DNA from: Saccharopolyspora oryzae
Lineage (GTDB): Bacteria > Actinomycetota > Actinomycetes > Mycobacteriales > Pseudonocardiaceae
Length of the DNA stretch: 32,962 nt
NCBI RefSeq assembly: GCF_027853915.1
Contig: NZ_JAQGLA010000079.1
Coordinates: 1 to 32,962, forward strand
Reading direction: 5' to 3'
The position numbers were made by a program, and so were the translations under genes. The notes beneath the pieces were generated by a model, which was not told the DNA's origin, did no database searches, and worked only from the letters and a program-made list of their open reading frames with translations. Below, one piece after another: positions 15,780 through 22,492 of this stretch; within the stretch, counting starts at the first letter, position 1; every line of letters begins with the position of its first letter.

Positions 15780-16865
15780 CTATGTGATGTCGCGGGGGTG
15801 GGGGCGTGGGGTGAGGACCTTTTCGCGGGGTTGTTCGTTGGCCGCTCGGACCGCTTCGGTGACGATCTCGTGGTCCGGGGAGAGGATGCAGACCGGGTCC
15901 GTGCGGGCCGGGTCTCCGGTCAGGAGGTAGGCCTGGCAGCGGCAGCCGCCGAAGTCGACCTCCCGGCGGGGGCAGCTGCGGCAGGGCTCGGGCATCCAGC
16001 CGGTTCCCCGGAAGGCCTGGAAGATCGGCGAATCCGACCAGATCCGGGCCAGCGCCTCGGTGCGGACGTTGGGGTGCGGGAGCGGCAGGACGTGCGCGGC
16101 AGGGCAGGGGAGGACGTCGCCGTTGGGCACCACGGTGAGCTGGTGCGAGCCCCAGCCGCCCATGCAGGGCTTGGGGTAGCGGCTGTAGTAGTCGGGGAGC
16201 ACGTAGATGATCTCCACCTGGCCCTTCAGGCGCGTGCGGGCCGCGCGCACGACTTCCTCGGCGTGATCGACCTGGGCTCGGCTCGGCAGCAGCGCGGCGC
16301 GGTTGCGCAGGGCCCAGCCGTAGTACTGGGTGTTGGCCAGTTCAACGCGGTCGGCGCCGAGATCCTCGGCCAGCGCGATGGTTTCGGCGATCCGGTCGAT
16401 GTTGAGCCGGTGCAGCACGGTGTTCACCGTCAGCGGCCAGCCGAGCTCCTTGATCAGGTGGGCCGCGGCGACCTTGCGGTCGAAGCTGCGGGTGCCGGCG
16501 ATCCGGTCGGAAGCGGTGGCCTCGTGCGCCTGGATGCTGAGCTGCACGTGGTCGAGCCCGGCCTCGCGCAGTTGCTCGGCCCGTCGCCGGGACAGGCCGA
16601 GCCCGCTGGTGATGAGGTTGGTGTAGAGGCCGAGCCCGCTGCCGAAGCGCACGATGTCCACCACGTCCCGGCGCTGCAGCGGTTCGCCGCCGGACAGGTG
16701 CAGCTGCAGGATGCCCAGGTCCTGGCCCTCGCCGATCACCCGCTGCCATTCCGCGGTGGTCAGCTCGTCGCGGTAGTCGCCCATCCGCAGCGGGTTGGAG
16801 CAGTACGGGCAGTGCAGCGGGCAGTCGTAGGTGAGTTCGGCCAGCATGCCGTAGGGGCTAGTCAT
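15780..16865 (-). CDS. pqqE: PqqE, radical SAM/SPASM peptide cyclase
   Basis: 361 residues from the ATG at 16865 (GGAGG 6 bp upstream; a GTG at 16868 is directly in front). The radical SAM cluster motif is C15-x3-C19-x2-C22 (YDCPLHCPYCSNPL), followed by the SAM-binding HLSGGEPLQR. The C-terminal SPASM region carries many Cys: KPCMGGWG, GDVLPCPAAHVLPL, EPCRSCPRREVDFGGCRC and DPVC. Family role: with PqqD it forms the Glu-Tyr carbon-carbon cross-link in PqqA, the first step of PQQ synthesis. The HLNPLR-like start CSNPLRMGDY is typical of PqqE rather than mycofactocin MftC. It overlaps pqqD by 8 bp. Confidence 0.93.
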   Translation of the reverse strand: MTSPYGMLAELTYDCPLHCPYCSNPLRMGDYRDELTTAEWQRVIGEGQDLGILQLHLSGGEPLQRRDVVDIVRFGSGLGLYTNLITSGLGLSRRRAEQLREAGLDHVQLSIQAHEATASDRIAGTRSFDRKVAAAHLIKELGWPLTVNTVLHRLNIDRIAETIALAEDLGADRVELANTQYYGWALRNRAALLPSRAQVDHAEEVVRAARTRLKGQVEIIYVLPDYYSRYPKPCMGGWGSHQLTVVPNGDVLPCPAAHVLPLPHPNVRTEALARIWSDSPIFQAFRGTGWMPEPCRSCPRREVDFGGCRCQAYLLTGDPARTDPVCILSPDHEIVTEAVRAANEQPREKVLTPRPHPRDIT

Positions 16866-17139
16866 CACCGACCTCCACGTACCGCTTGCGGACGAGCCGG
16901 TCGAGGAAGCCGGTCACCTCCTCGTCGGCAACCCGGTCGTACCGGCCGCGCAGGTTCGCCGCGATGTCGGCGACCGTGCGGTGCCCGTCGCACAGATCGA
17001 GGATCGACGCCCCCGGCGGGTTCAGGACCAGCACGGACTCGGGCCCCAGCAGCACGTACTGGTCGCGCGACCGGTCGAAGGCCAGCCGCACGTGCGCGGC
17101 CAGGGCCGGTCGGCTCGACGATCGCAACGCCGTGGTCAT
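16858..17139 (-). CDS. pqqD: PqqD, RiPP recognition element (peptide chaperone)
   Basis: 93 residues. It matches PqqD along its length: AAHVRLAFDRSRDQYVLLGP forms the beta-strands that grip the leader peptide, then ESVLVLNPPGASILDLCDGH and RTVADIAANL, with a C-terminal helix FLDRLVRKRYVEV. It binds PqqA and presents it to PqqE. The ATG at 17139 has a GAGGTGA site upstream. It lies between pqqA (64 bp upstream) and pqqE (overlapping), as a free-standing protein rather than fused to PqqC or PqqE. Confidence 0.92.
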   Translation of the reverse strand: MTTALRSSSRPALAAHVRLAFDRSRDQYVLLGPESVLVLNPPGASILDLCDGHRTVADIAANLRGRYDRVADEEVTGFLDRLVRKRYVEVGDD

Positions 17140-17203
17140 CCGCGCTCACCTCGTCCGGCCGGGCGGGGGATCGTGGCCGGTGGCCGTGATCCCCCGGCTG
17201 CTG

Positions 17204-17341
17204 CTAGTCCTCCATCCGACCGGCGTACATGGTCACTTCGGAAGTGCACAGGACTTCCACGTAGTCCGGGTGCTCCCACACGGTTTCCTCGAACTCCGGA
17301 GGCTCCCACCGCAGGGCGGGGCGGGCGGTTTCGGATTCCAC
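17204..17341 (-). CDS. pqqA: PqqA, PQQ precursor peptide (extended form)
   Basis: A 45-residue peptide from a GTG at 17341 to a TAG at 17204, with AGAGGTG upstream. The diagnostic feature is CTSEVTMYAGRMED near the C-terminus: Glu35-x-x-x-Tyr39, the residues cross-linked to make PQQ. The flanking EVTMY is close to the EVTLY of the Klebsiella peptide. The N-terminal leader (RPALRWEPPEFEE, then VWEHPDYVEVL) has the W-x-x-P/F pattern of PqqA leaders. Classical PqqA is about 22-30 residues, so this one has a longer leader and a C-terminal tail. It is upstream of pqqD and pqqE in the canonical order; pqqB and pqqC, usually in between, are absent. Confidence 0.9.
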   Translation of the reverse strand: MESETARPALRWEPPEFEETVWEHPDYVEVLCTSEVTMYAGRMED

Positions 17342-17424
17342 GGTGACACCTCTTCCGTCGACTCCGCGACGGCTCGGCGGTTGCGCGGGAGAACTCCCCG
17401 AGAAGCCGGGCCCATCGCAGGTGC

Positions 17425-17453
17425 AGCATAGCTCCGCAGCAGTGCCCCAGTAA
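17425..17453 (-). promoter_or_regulatory. Candidate pqqADE promoter
   Basis: On the minus strand TTACTG (17448-17453) and TATGCT (17425-17430) are spaced exactly 17 bp, about 85 bp before the pqqA start. This implies a leader of roughly 75 nt. An 8-bp palindrome CTGTACAG lies further upstream (17523-17530), next to the end of the SufR-like gene. Confidence 0.45.
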
Positions 17454-17536
17454 CCGCGCAGCGGCAGTATTGGCAGGTCAGAGGTCGAATTCAGGGCTTT
17501 CGTCCCGGATCGACGTTACAGGCTGTACAGGGGTCG

Positions 17537-18229
17537 TTACGCGCTGCGCAAGGACGCGCAGCACTCGCCGGGGCGCGGTTCGAGCACGGCCTCGACGGAC
17601 CGCGCCTCGAATCCGGTGAGGAAGCCGCTCAGGAAGGCGTGGTTGAGCCCGCACACCAGTTCCGGGGAACGGGCGGTGAGCGGGTGGAACGGGCAGTTGC
17701 GCAGCCGCACGCAGTCGGGCGCCTCGCGGTCCGGTTCGAAGCCGTACTCGGCGAGCACCTCCCGGGCCCTGGTCAGCGCGCGTTCCGCGCCGAGCCGGCC
17801 GGGGCGGGTGCGTTCGCGCTCGGCGGCGCCGAGGCGATGCCCGTGCTCGCGCGCCGCGCGCTTCGCGGCCTGGGCGGCGTTCTCCTGGTCGCCTTCGGTG
17901 AGCACGGCGTCCAGCAGGATCTCGGCGAGGAGGTCGTGCCTGCGGGGCGGGATGCTGATCCGGATGTCGGTGCGGGCCGGTTCGTAGACCTTCGGGGTGC
18001 GGCCGACCTTGCGGATCCCGTCCAGCGGCGCGTAGCGCGCGCACAGCAGGCCGGCGTCGACGAGCTTGTCGAGGTGGAAGGCGGCGAGCTTGCGGGAGAT
18101 GCCGACCGCCTCGGCGGCCTCGTCGCGGCCCACCGGCCGCCGGGCGCGGCGGATGTAGTCGTACATCCCACGTCGCAGGTCGTCCTCCAACGCGGCCACC
18201 GCGGTCACCGCCGAACCGGCCTTCTCCAT
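17537..18229 (-). CDS. SufR-like HTH regulator with probable Fe-S cluster site
   Basis: 230 residues. The N-terminal ArsR/MarR-like winged HTH (about 15-85) reads LRRGMYDYIRRARRPVGRDE, then AEAVGISRKLAAFHLDKLVD and RTPKVYEPA. The C-terminal part has a Cys set like SufR-family Fe-S regulators: C173, C179 in RNCPFHPL, C193 in PELVCGLNHAF, then C223-C224 (GECCASL). The C179-C193-C223 spacing is close to that of the three cluster ligands of cyanobacterial SufR. No suf genes are nearby. It is divergent from folE and lies directly upstream of the pqq cluster on the same strand, so it may control either. A [4Fe-4S] switch here is inference. Confidence 0.75.
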   Translation of the reverse strand: MEKAGSAVTAVAALEDDLRRGMYDYIRRARRPVGRDEAAEAVGISRKLAAFHLDKLVDAGLLCARYAPLDGIRKVGRTPKVYEPARTDIRISIPPRRHDLLAEILLDAVLTEGDQENAAQAAKRAAREHGHRLGAAERERTRPGRLGAERALTRAREVLAEYGFEPDREAPDCVRLRNCPFHPLTARSPELVCGLNHAFLSGFLTGFEARSVEAVLEPRPGECCASLRSA

Positions 18230-18406
18230 GCTCCAACCCTAGCGTCTCGCGCACATCTCAATGGGTGGAATCCACCAGGTGATGCAACTACCACCTGCAT
18301 TGACCACGCTCCACGAATAAGACTAACGTTGATTGGCGAAATAACGGTGAGCCCCGCGCCACCACCGCGGTCGCCGACGGCCGCGATGACGCGAAGGAAG
18401 ACGTTG

Positions 18407-19006
18407 ATGACATCCGCACCGGCCCTGCACGTCGCGCACGAGTCCACCGGCGAGATCGACCTCGGCGCCGCGGAGCAGGCGGCGGGAGAGCTACTGCGGG
18501 CGTTGGGCATCTCCACCGACTCCGAGAGCCTGCGGGGCACGCCGGGCCGGATGGCCCGCGCCTACGCCGAGCTGTTCACCCCGCGCCCGTTCGACCTGAC
18601 GACCTTCCCGAACGAGGAGGGCTACGACGAGCTGGTGCTGGCGCGGTCGATCCCGGTCCGGTCGGTGTGCGAGCACCACCTGCTGCCGTTCGTCGGCACC
18701 GCCCACGTCGGTTACCTGCCGGGGGACCGGATCCTCGGGCTGTCGAAGCTGGCGCGCGTCGTCGAGCACTTCGCCTGCCGCCCGCAGGTGCAGGAGCGGC
18801 TCACCAAGCAGGTCGCCGACTGGCTGTCCGAGCAGCTGCAGCCCAAGGGCGTCGGCGTGGTCATCGAAGCCGAGCACACCTGCATGACCTTGCGCGGGGT
18901 GCAGGCCACCGGATCGAACACGGTGACCTCGACCCTGCTGGGCACGCTGCGCCAGGACGCCCGCTCGCGGCAGGAGTTCTTCGCCCTAACCGGCGTCAAC
19001 GCCTGA
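18407..19006 (+). CDS. folE: GTP cyclohydrolase I
   Basis: 199 residues, the normal bacterial FolE length. Zinc ligands are present: Cys88 and His91 in SVCEHHLLPF and Cys159 in EAEHTCMTLRGV. The substrate-binding block LGLSKLARVVEHFACRPQVQ is intact. It converts GTP to 7,8-dihydroneopterin triphosphate, the entry to folate and pterins. The ATG at 18407 has AAGGAAG upstream; an in-frame ATG six codons earlier is less well placed. No other folate gene is adjacent, so this may be a dedicated or second copy. It is divergent from the SufR-like regulator and its last 21 bp overlap the convergent DoxX gene. Confidence 0.95.
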   Translation: MTSAPALHVAHESTGEIDLGAAEQAAGELLRALGISTDSESLRGTPGRMARAYAELFTPRPFDLTTFPNEEGYDELVLARSIPVRSVCEHHLLPFVGTAHVGYLPGDRILGLSKLARVVEHFACRPQVQERLTKQVADWLSEQLQPKGVGVVIEAEHTCMTLRGVQATGSNTVTSTLLGTLRQDARSRQEFFALTGVNA

Positions 19007-19417
19007 GCCGGTGCGGGCCTTCCGCCCGCGGTGCAGGAGAGCGTCGATCGAGAACGGACCCGCGCCGAGCGCTGCGAAGAGCAGGAAGAACCAGCTGTAC
19101 AGCGCGGCCAGCTCGCCGTAGTTCTGCATGGGGAACAGCCCGCGCGGCTGGTGCACGGTGAAGTACGCGAACGCCATCGCTCCGGAGGAGATCAGCGCTG
19201 CTGGTCTGGTGCCCAACCCGATCAGGACCAGTCCGCCGCAGACGAACTGGATCAGGCCCGCCCACCACCCCGGCCAGAGCCCGACGGGCGTGGGGGCGCC
19301 GGCGCCGAGCACTCCGAACAACGCCGCCGCGCCGTGCAGCACGAAGAGGAACGACACGACGATGCGCGTGACGGAGAGCACGACGTCGCCGATCCGGTCC
19401 CAGGCATCTTGCGCCAC
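18986..19417 (-). CDS. DoxX-family membrane protein
   Basis: 143 residues, GTG start, with four predicted membrane helices: VTRIVVSFLFVLHGAAALFGV, a second beginning at GLIQFVCGGLVLIGL, AALISSGAMAFAYFTVHQPRG and ALYSWFFLLFAALGAGPFSID. The early RIVVSFLFVLHG and the late GPFSIDALL match DoxX proteins (quinone/thiol redox-associated). The function is often unknown; some act with thiosulfate oxidation or oxidative stress complexes. Its end overlaps folE tail to tail. Confidence 0.88.
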   Translation of the reverse strand: MAQDAWDRIGDVVLSVTRIVVSFLFVLHGAAALFGVLGAGAPTPVGLWPGWWAGLIQFVCGGLVLIGLGTRPAALISSGAMAFAYFTVHQPRGLFPMQNYGELAALYSWFFLLFAALGAGPFSIDALLHRGRKARTGSGVDAG

Positions 19418-19704
19418 GTCGAACGCCTCCCTTCCGCGTCAGGTCGGAGGTGTTCGCCAACTGGCTGCCCGCGCGGGGGCGTTTTCAATCCGCCGATCGT
19501 CCCGACCACAGTGGACGACGGGGATCGACTACGACTGGAGTCCTACGAGGCGTACGACTCGCGGACCACGGCGGAACCAGTGCCCGGGAGGATGTGGGCG
19601 CACGTGCTTGCGAAATACCTTCATCCCTGAAGTTGATCGCGGGACCGCGAAACCCGCGACGGGGTACGAGACGCGCCACCGGCGCGGACAGGAGAGCGCG
19701 CAGC

Positions 19705-19959
19705 ATGCACGCAGTCGTCCAGCAGGCTTCCCTGGCCCTCGACAACGAGGCGTTCACGAGCGGCCTGTTCCTCTTTCTGATCGCCCTCCCGGTGCTGGTC
19801 TACGTGGTGCTGGTCGTCGGTGCGCTGATCAGCGTCCTCGGCTCGCCCCAGAGCTTCGGGATGAAGGTGGTCTGGATCGTGTTCGTGTTCGTCGCACCGT
19901 TCCTCGGCAGCATCCTGTGGTTCCTCATCGGCCGCGGGAACGCCTACGAGCGGGCGTGA
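19705..19959 (+). CDS. Small PLDc_N-domain (phospholipase D N-terminal-like) membrane protein
   Basis: 84 residues with GGAGAG upstream of the ATG at 19705. Two membrane helices: one around 20-46 (LFLFLIALPVLVYVVLVVGA) and one around 55-75 (KVVWIVFVFVAPFLGSILWF). The short loop and the ending FLIGRGNAY are typical of the PLDc_N domain, which occurs alone in many actinomycetes. It is a membrane anchor without catalytic residues. The 19418-19704 stretch before it shows no convincing gene. Confidence 0.75.
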   Translation: MHAVVQQASLALDNEAFTSGLFLFLIALPVLVYVVLVVGALISVLGSPQSFGMKVVWIVFVFVAPFLGSILWFLIGRGNAYERA

Positions 19960-19980
19960 CCCACGACCTGCACAGGACCG

Positions 19981-20034
19981 CGCCCCGGCCGGCAGTCGCT
20001 CGGTGACCTTCACCGCGACCGCCCGGCCGGGGCG
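19981..20034. terminator. Long terminator-like hairpin
   Basis: Outer arms CGCCCCGGCCGG (19981-19992) and CCGGCCGGGGCG (20023-20034) are perfectly complementary. An inner stem CGGTGA/TCACCG closes on a 3-nt loop, with imperfect pairing between. It follows the PLDc_N gene (stop 19959). Confidence 0.6.
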
Positions 20035-20151
20035 TTCGCCTTCCCGGGGCCCGCGGTTTCGGCACCGTGCGCGGGGGTACCCGTGGACGTGTCCGGAAGT
20101 CTGCTCCGGGGCGCGGGGCGGGCGGGGTCGGTGCGACGGGGGTTGGTCCCG

Positions 20152-21552
20152 ATGCCGCCAGCCGGGAAGGGCCGTGGGGGCGAGCCGGAAGCGACCATTG
20201 TGGACGAACGCGAGGTCCGCCGCGCGGTGGCCGCCGCGGCCCTCGGCAACACCGTGGAGTGGTTCGACTTCGGGGTCTACAGCTACCTGGTGATGATCAT
20301 CAGCCAGGTGTTCTTCCCGCCGACGAGCTCGACCGCGCAGCTGCTGTCCACCTTCGCCACGTTCGCGGTGGCCTTCCTGGTGCGCCCGCTGGGCGGGTTC
20401 TTCTTCGGCCCGCTGGGCGATCGCATCGGTCGCCGGACGGTGCTGGCCATCACGATGGGCACGATGGCGCTGGGCACGCTGTCGATCGGGCTCATCCCCA
20501 GCTACGCGACCATCGGCGTCTGGGCGCCGGCACTGCTGCTGGTGGCGCGGTTGGTCCAGGGGTTCTCCACCGGAGGGGAGTACGGCGGGGCGGCCACGTT
20601 CGTCGCGGAGCACTCGCCGGACCGGCGGCGCGGGTTCACCACGTCCTGGCTGGAATTCGGCACGCTGGTCGGCTACTCCTCGGGTGCGGCGCTGGTGATC
20701 GCGCTGACCTTGGCGCTGACCCCGCAGGACCTGGTGGCCTGGGGCTGGCGGATCCCGTTCCTGCTGGCCGGGCCGCTGGGCATCATCGGCCTGTACCTGC
20801 GCTTCCGGCTGCGGGAAACCCCCGCCTACCGCGAGTCGTCGAGCTCGGAGCGGTCCGGGCCCGCGGCGACATGGCGCAGCCTGCGCACGATCTTCGGCGA
20901 GCACTGGCGCCCGATGCTCGTGTGCATCGGTTTCGTGCTGGCGTTCAACGTGACCAACTACGTGCTCACCGCGTACATGCCGACCTACCTGTCGGCGGTG
21001 CTCGGCTTCCAGCACACCAGCGCGCTGGTCCTGGTGCTGGTCGCGATGCTGGTGGTGCTGGGGCTGATCGTGGTGCTGGGCAACTTCTCGGACCGGATCG
21101 GACGGCTGCCGATCGCGGGGCTGGGCAGCATCGCCCTGATCGTGCTGTCGTTCCCGGCGTTCCTGCTGATGGGCGTGGGCAGCATTCCGGCGGTGCTCGG
21201 CGGGTTGCTGGTGATCGGGCTGATGCTGATCTGCTTCAGCAGCACCATGCCGTCGACGCTGCCCGCGCTGTTCCCGACCGAGGTCCGCTACGGCGCGGTG
21301 TCGGTGGGGTTCAACATCTCGGTCGCGCTCTTCGGCGGCACCACCCCGCTGGTCGCCGAGGCGCTGGTGGCTGCGACCGGGATGCCGACCGTTCCGGCGT
21401 TCCTGCTCGTCGTGGCGGGAGTGGTGGGGCTGCTGGCGGTGTGGTCCACCCGGGAACCCGCGGGCCGCGCCCTGCCCGGGGCCGAGCCCACCGCCACCGA
21501 CCGCGCCGAAGCCCGCGAACGCGTCGAGGAAGAACGCGACGAGGAACAGTGA
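20152..21552 (+). CDS. MFS transporter, metabolite:H+ symporter (MHS) family
   Basis: 466 residues from the ATG at 20152; an earlier GTG at 20083 would add 23 non-membrane residues over G-rich DNA. It has twelve predicted helices. The MHS signature GNTVEWFDFGVYSYL opens helix 1, GDRIGRRTVL is the MFS loop 2-3 motif, and FSTGGEYGGAATFVAEHSPDRRRGF is the conserved helix 4-5 region. The family takes up osmolytes and organic acids (proline/betaine, alpha-ketoglutarate, citrate, shikimate). The C-terminal tail is charged (ERVEEERDEEQ). No neighbouring enzyme identifies the substrate. Confidence 0.9.
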   Translation: MPPAGKGRGGEPEATIVDEREVRRAVAAAALGNTVEWFDFGVYSYLVMIISQVFFPPTSSTAQLLSTFATFAVAFLVRPLGGFFFGPLGDRIGRRTVLAITMGTMALGTLSIGLIPSYATIGVWAPALLLVARLVQGFSTGGEYGGAATFVAEHSPDRRRGFTTSWLEFGTLVGYSSGAALVIALTLALTPQDLVAWGWRIPFLLAGPLGIIGLYLRFRLRETPAYRESSSSERSGPAATWRSLRTIFGEHWRPMLVCIGFVLAFNVTNYVLTAYMPTYLSAVLGFQHTSALVLVLVAMLVVLGLIVVLGNFSDRIGRLPIAGLGSIALIVLSFPAFLLMGVGSIPAVLGGLLVIGLMLICFSSTMPSTLPALFPTEVRYGAVSVGFNISVALFGGTTPLVAEALVAATGMPTVPAFLLVVAGVVGLLAVWSTREPAGRALPGAEPTATDRAEARERVEEERDEEQ

Positions 21553-21643
21553 ATACCCGTTCCCGGCCGGGGTGAAACCGGCGTACTTCTCGGTGTTGCG
21601 GGTAGTCGACGGGCTGCGGAGCGCATTGGAGGAAGTGACGCAA

Positions 21644-21979
21644 ATGCCTCAGCGAGCCTGGAACGAGAAGCAGGAACGGCAGTACGAGCACATCAAGCAG
21701 CAGGCCCAGGAACACGGCTCGAGCCCGGAGCGGGCGAGCGAGATCGCGGCTCGAACGGTCAACAAGGACCGCGCCCAGCAGGGGCAGGCCGAGCAGCGCA
21801 GCCGGACCTCCACCGAGGACATCTCGCCGCACCGGCGCGGTGGCCGGAGATCGGGCAAGCGCGGGGGCCCCGGTGGCCGGACCAAGCAGCAGCTGTACGA
21901 CGACGCTCGCCGCCTGGGCGTCCGGGGCCGGTCCAAGATGACCAAGGCGCAGCTGGAACAGGCGCTCAGCCGCGGTTGA
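21644..21979 (+). CDS. Basic Rho_N-domain protein ('plasmid stabilization' family)
   Basis: 111 residues with a GGAGGAAG site before the ATG at 21644. The N-terminal half is MPQRAWNEKQERQYEHIKQQ followed by SPERASEIAARTVNKDRAQ, a widespread small bacterial family. The middle is Arg/Gly-rich (HRRGGRRSGKRGGPGGR). The C-terminal ~35 residues KQQLYDDARRLGVRGRSKMT resemble the Rho N-terminal/SAP-like helix-extended-loop-helix nucleic-acid-binding motif. A nucleic-acid-binding role is likely; a real plasmid-maintenance role is not supported by context. Confidence 0.78.
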   Translation: MPQRAWNEKQERQYEHIKQQAQEHGSSPERASEIAARTVNKDRAQQGQAEQRSRTSTEDISPHRRGGRRSGKRGGPGGRTKQQLYDDARRLGVRGRSKMTKAQLEQALSRG

Positions 21980-21987
21980 CCCGCAGC

Positions 21988-22026
21988 AGAACCGGCCGCC
22001 GGGTGCTCGGCCCGGCGGCCGGTTCT
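21988..22026 (+). terminator. Strong terminator hairpin
   Basis: AGAACCGGCCGCCGGG (21988-22003) is perfectly complementary to 22011-22026, with a 7-nt loop. It directly follows the Rho_N-like gene (stop 21979) and is followed by a short TTC run. Confidence 0.85.
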
Positions 22027-22034
22027 TCGTGCGA

Positions 22035-22148
22035 TCAGTCGTAGCCCAGGGCGATCACCTCGTCCACGTCCTCCTCGGGCTCCGGTTGCGGAGTCCGCGG
22101 GGTGTCTTCAGCGGAGTTGATCTCCTCGTTCGGATCCAATCGGACCAT
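22035..22148 (-). CDS. Possible 37-residue acidic small ORF
   Basis: An ATG at 22148 (or TTG at 22154) opens a frame to a TGA at 22035. The peptide begins MVRLDPNEEINSAEDTPRTP, continues with a PEPEEDVDEV acidic block and ends IALGYD. The second half has almost exclusively G/C third positions; the first half does not. No ribosome-binding site is visible. It is convergent with the Rho_N-like gene and divergent from pup. I do not recognise the family. It may be real or chance; no function is assigned. Confidence 0.3.
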   Translation of the reverse strand: MVRLDPNEEINSAEDTPRTPQPEPEEDVDEVIALGYD

Positions 22149-22300
22149 TCCCAACAGGTCGAAGCCGGACAGGTGCGCCCCAGCCGTACCCGGGCGCGGG
22201 CGCGTCGGAAACGTGCGGCGAGGCCCTCCCAGGTGCCGGATTCTCCAAGCGCCGCAACGGGTAGTGAGAGGAGGACGTCACGCCGACCAGGGAGTTGCCG

Positions 22301-22492
22301 ATGCGACAGGAGAAGAACCACCAGCGCCCGGTGGAGGACGACGCGCCGGCCGACGAGCCCACGACGACCGGGGCCGAGCGGCGCGAGAAGCTCAACGACG
22401 ACACCGAGTCCGCGCTGGAGGAGATCGACGACATCCTCGAGGAGAACGCCGAGGACTTCGTCCGCTCCTACGTGCAGAAGGGCGGTCAGTAG
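22301..22492 (+). CDS. pup: Prokaryotic ubiquitin-like protein Pup
   Basis: 63 residues from the ATG at 22301 (GGAG 6 bp upstream; an in-frame TTG lies two codons earlier). The N-terminal third is disordered and charged. From residue 24 the Mpa-binding helix region follows: GAERREKLNDDTESALEEID, then DILEENAEDFVRSYVQKGGQ. The C-terminal Gly-Gly-Gln is the form that Dop deamidates to Glu before PafA joins it to target lysines. This is close to canonical actinobacterial Pup in length and in the core helix. Unusually, no dop, pafA, mpa/arc or prcBA lies next to it. It overlaps the convergent FAD/Fe-S dehydrogenase gene by 7 bp. Confidence 0.93.
   Translation: MRQEKNHQRPVEDDAPADEPTTTGAERREKLNDDTESALEEIDDILEENAEDFVRSYVQKGGQ

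Noticed and set aside
15780..17341. Mycofactocin cluster
   Set aside because: The precursor lacks the IDGxCGVY ending of MftA and instead has Glu-x3-Tyr; no other mycofactocin genes are present.
17523..17530. CTGTACAG palindrome as a pqq operator
   Set aside because: Only 8 bp and more than 70 bp upstream of the predicted promoter; too weak to list.
20067..21575. 502-residue frame alongside the MHS transporter
   Set aside because: Out-of-frame shadow on the same strand; Gly/Arg/Ala-rich, no membrane helices.
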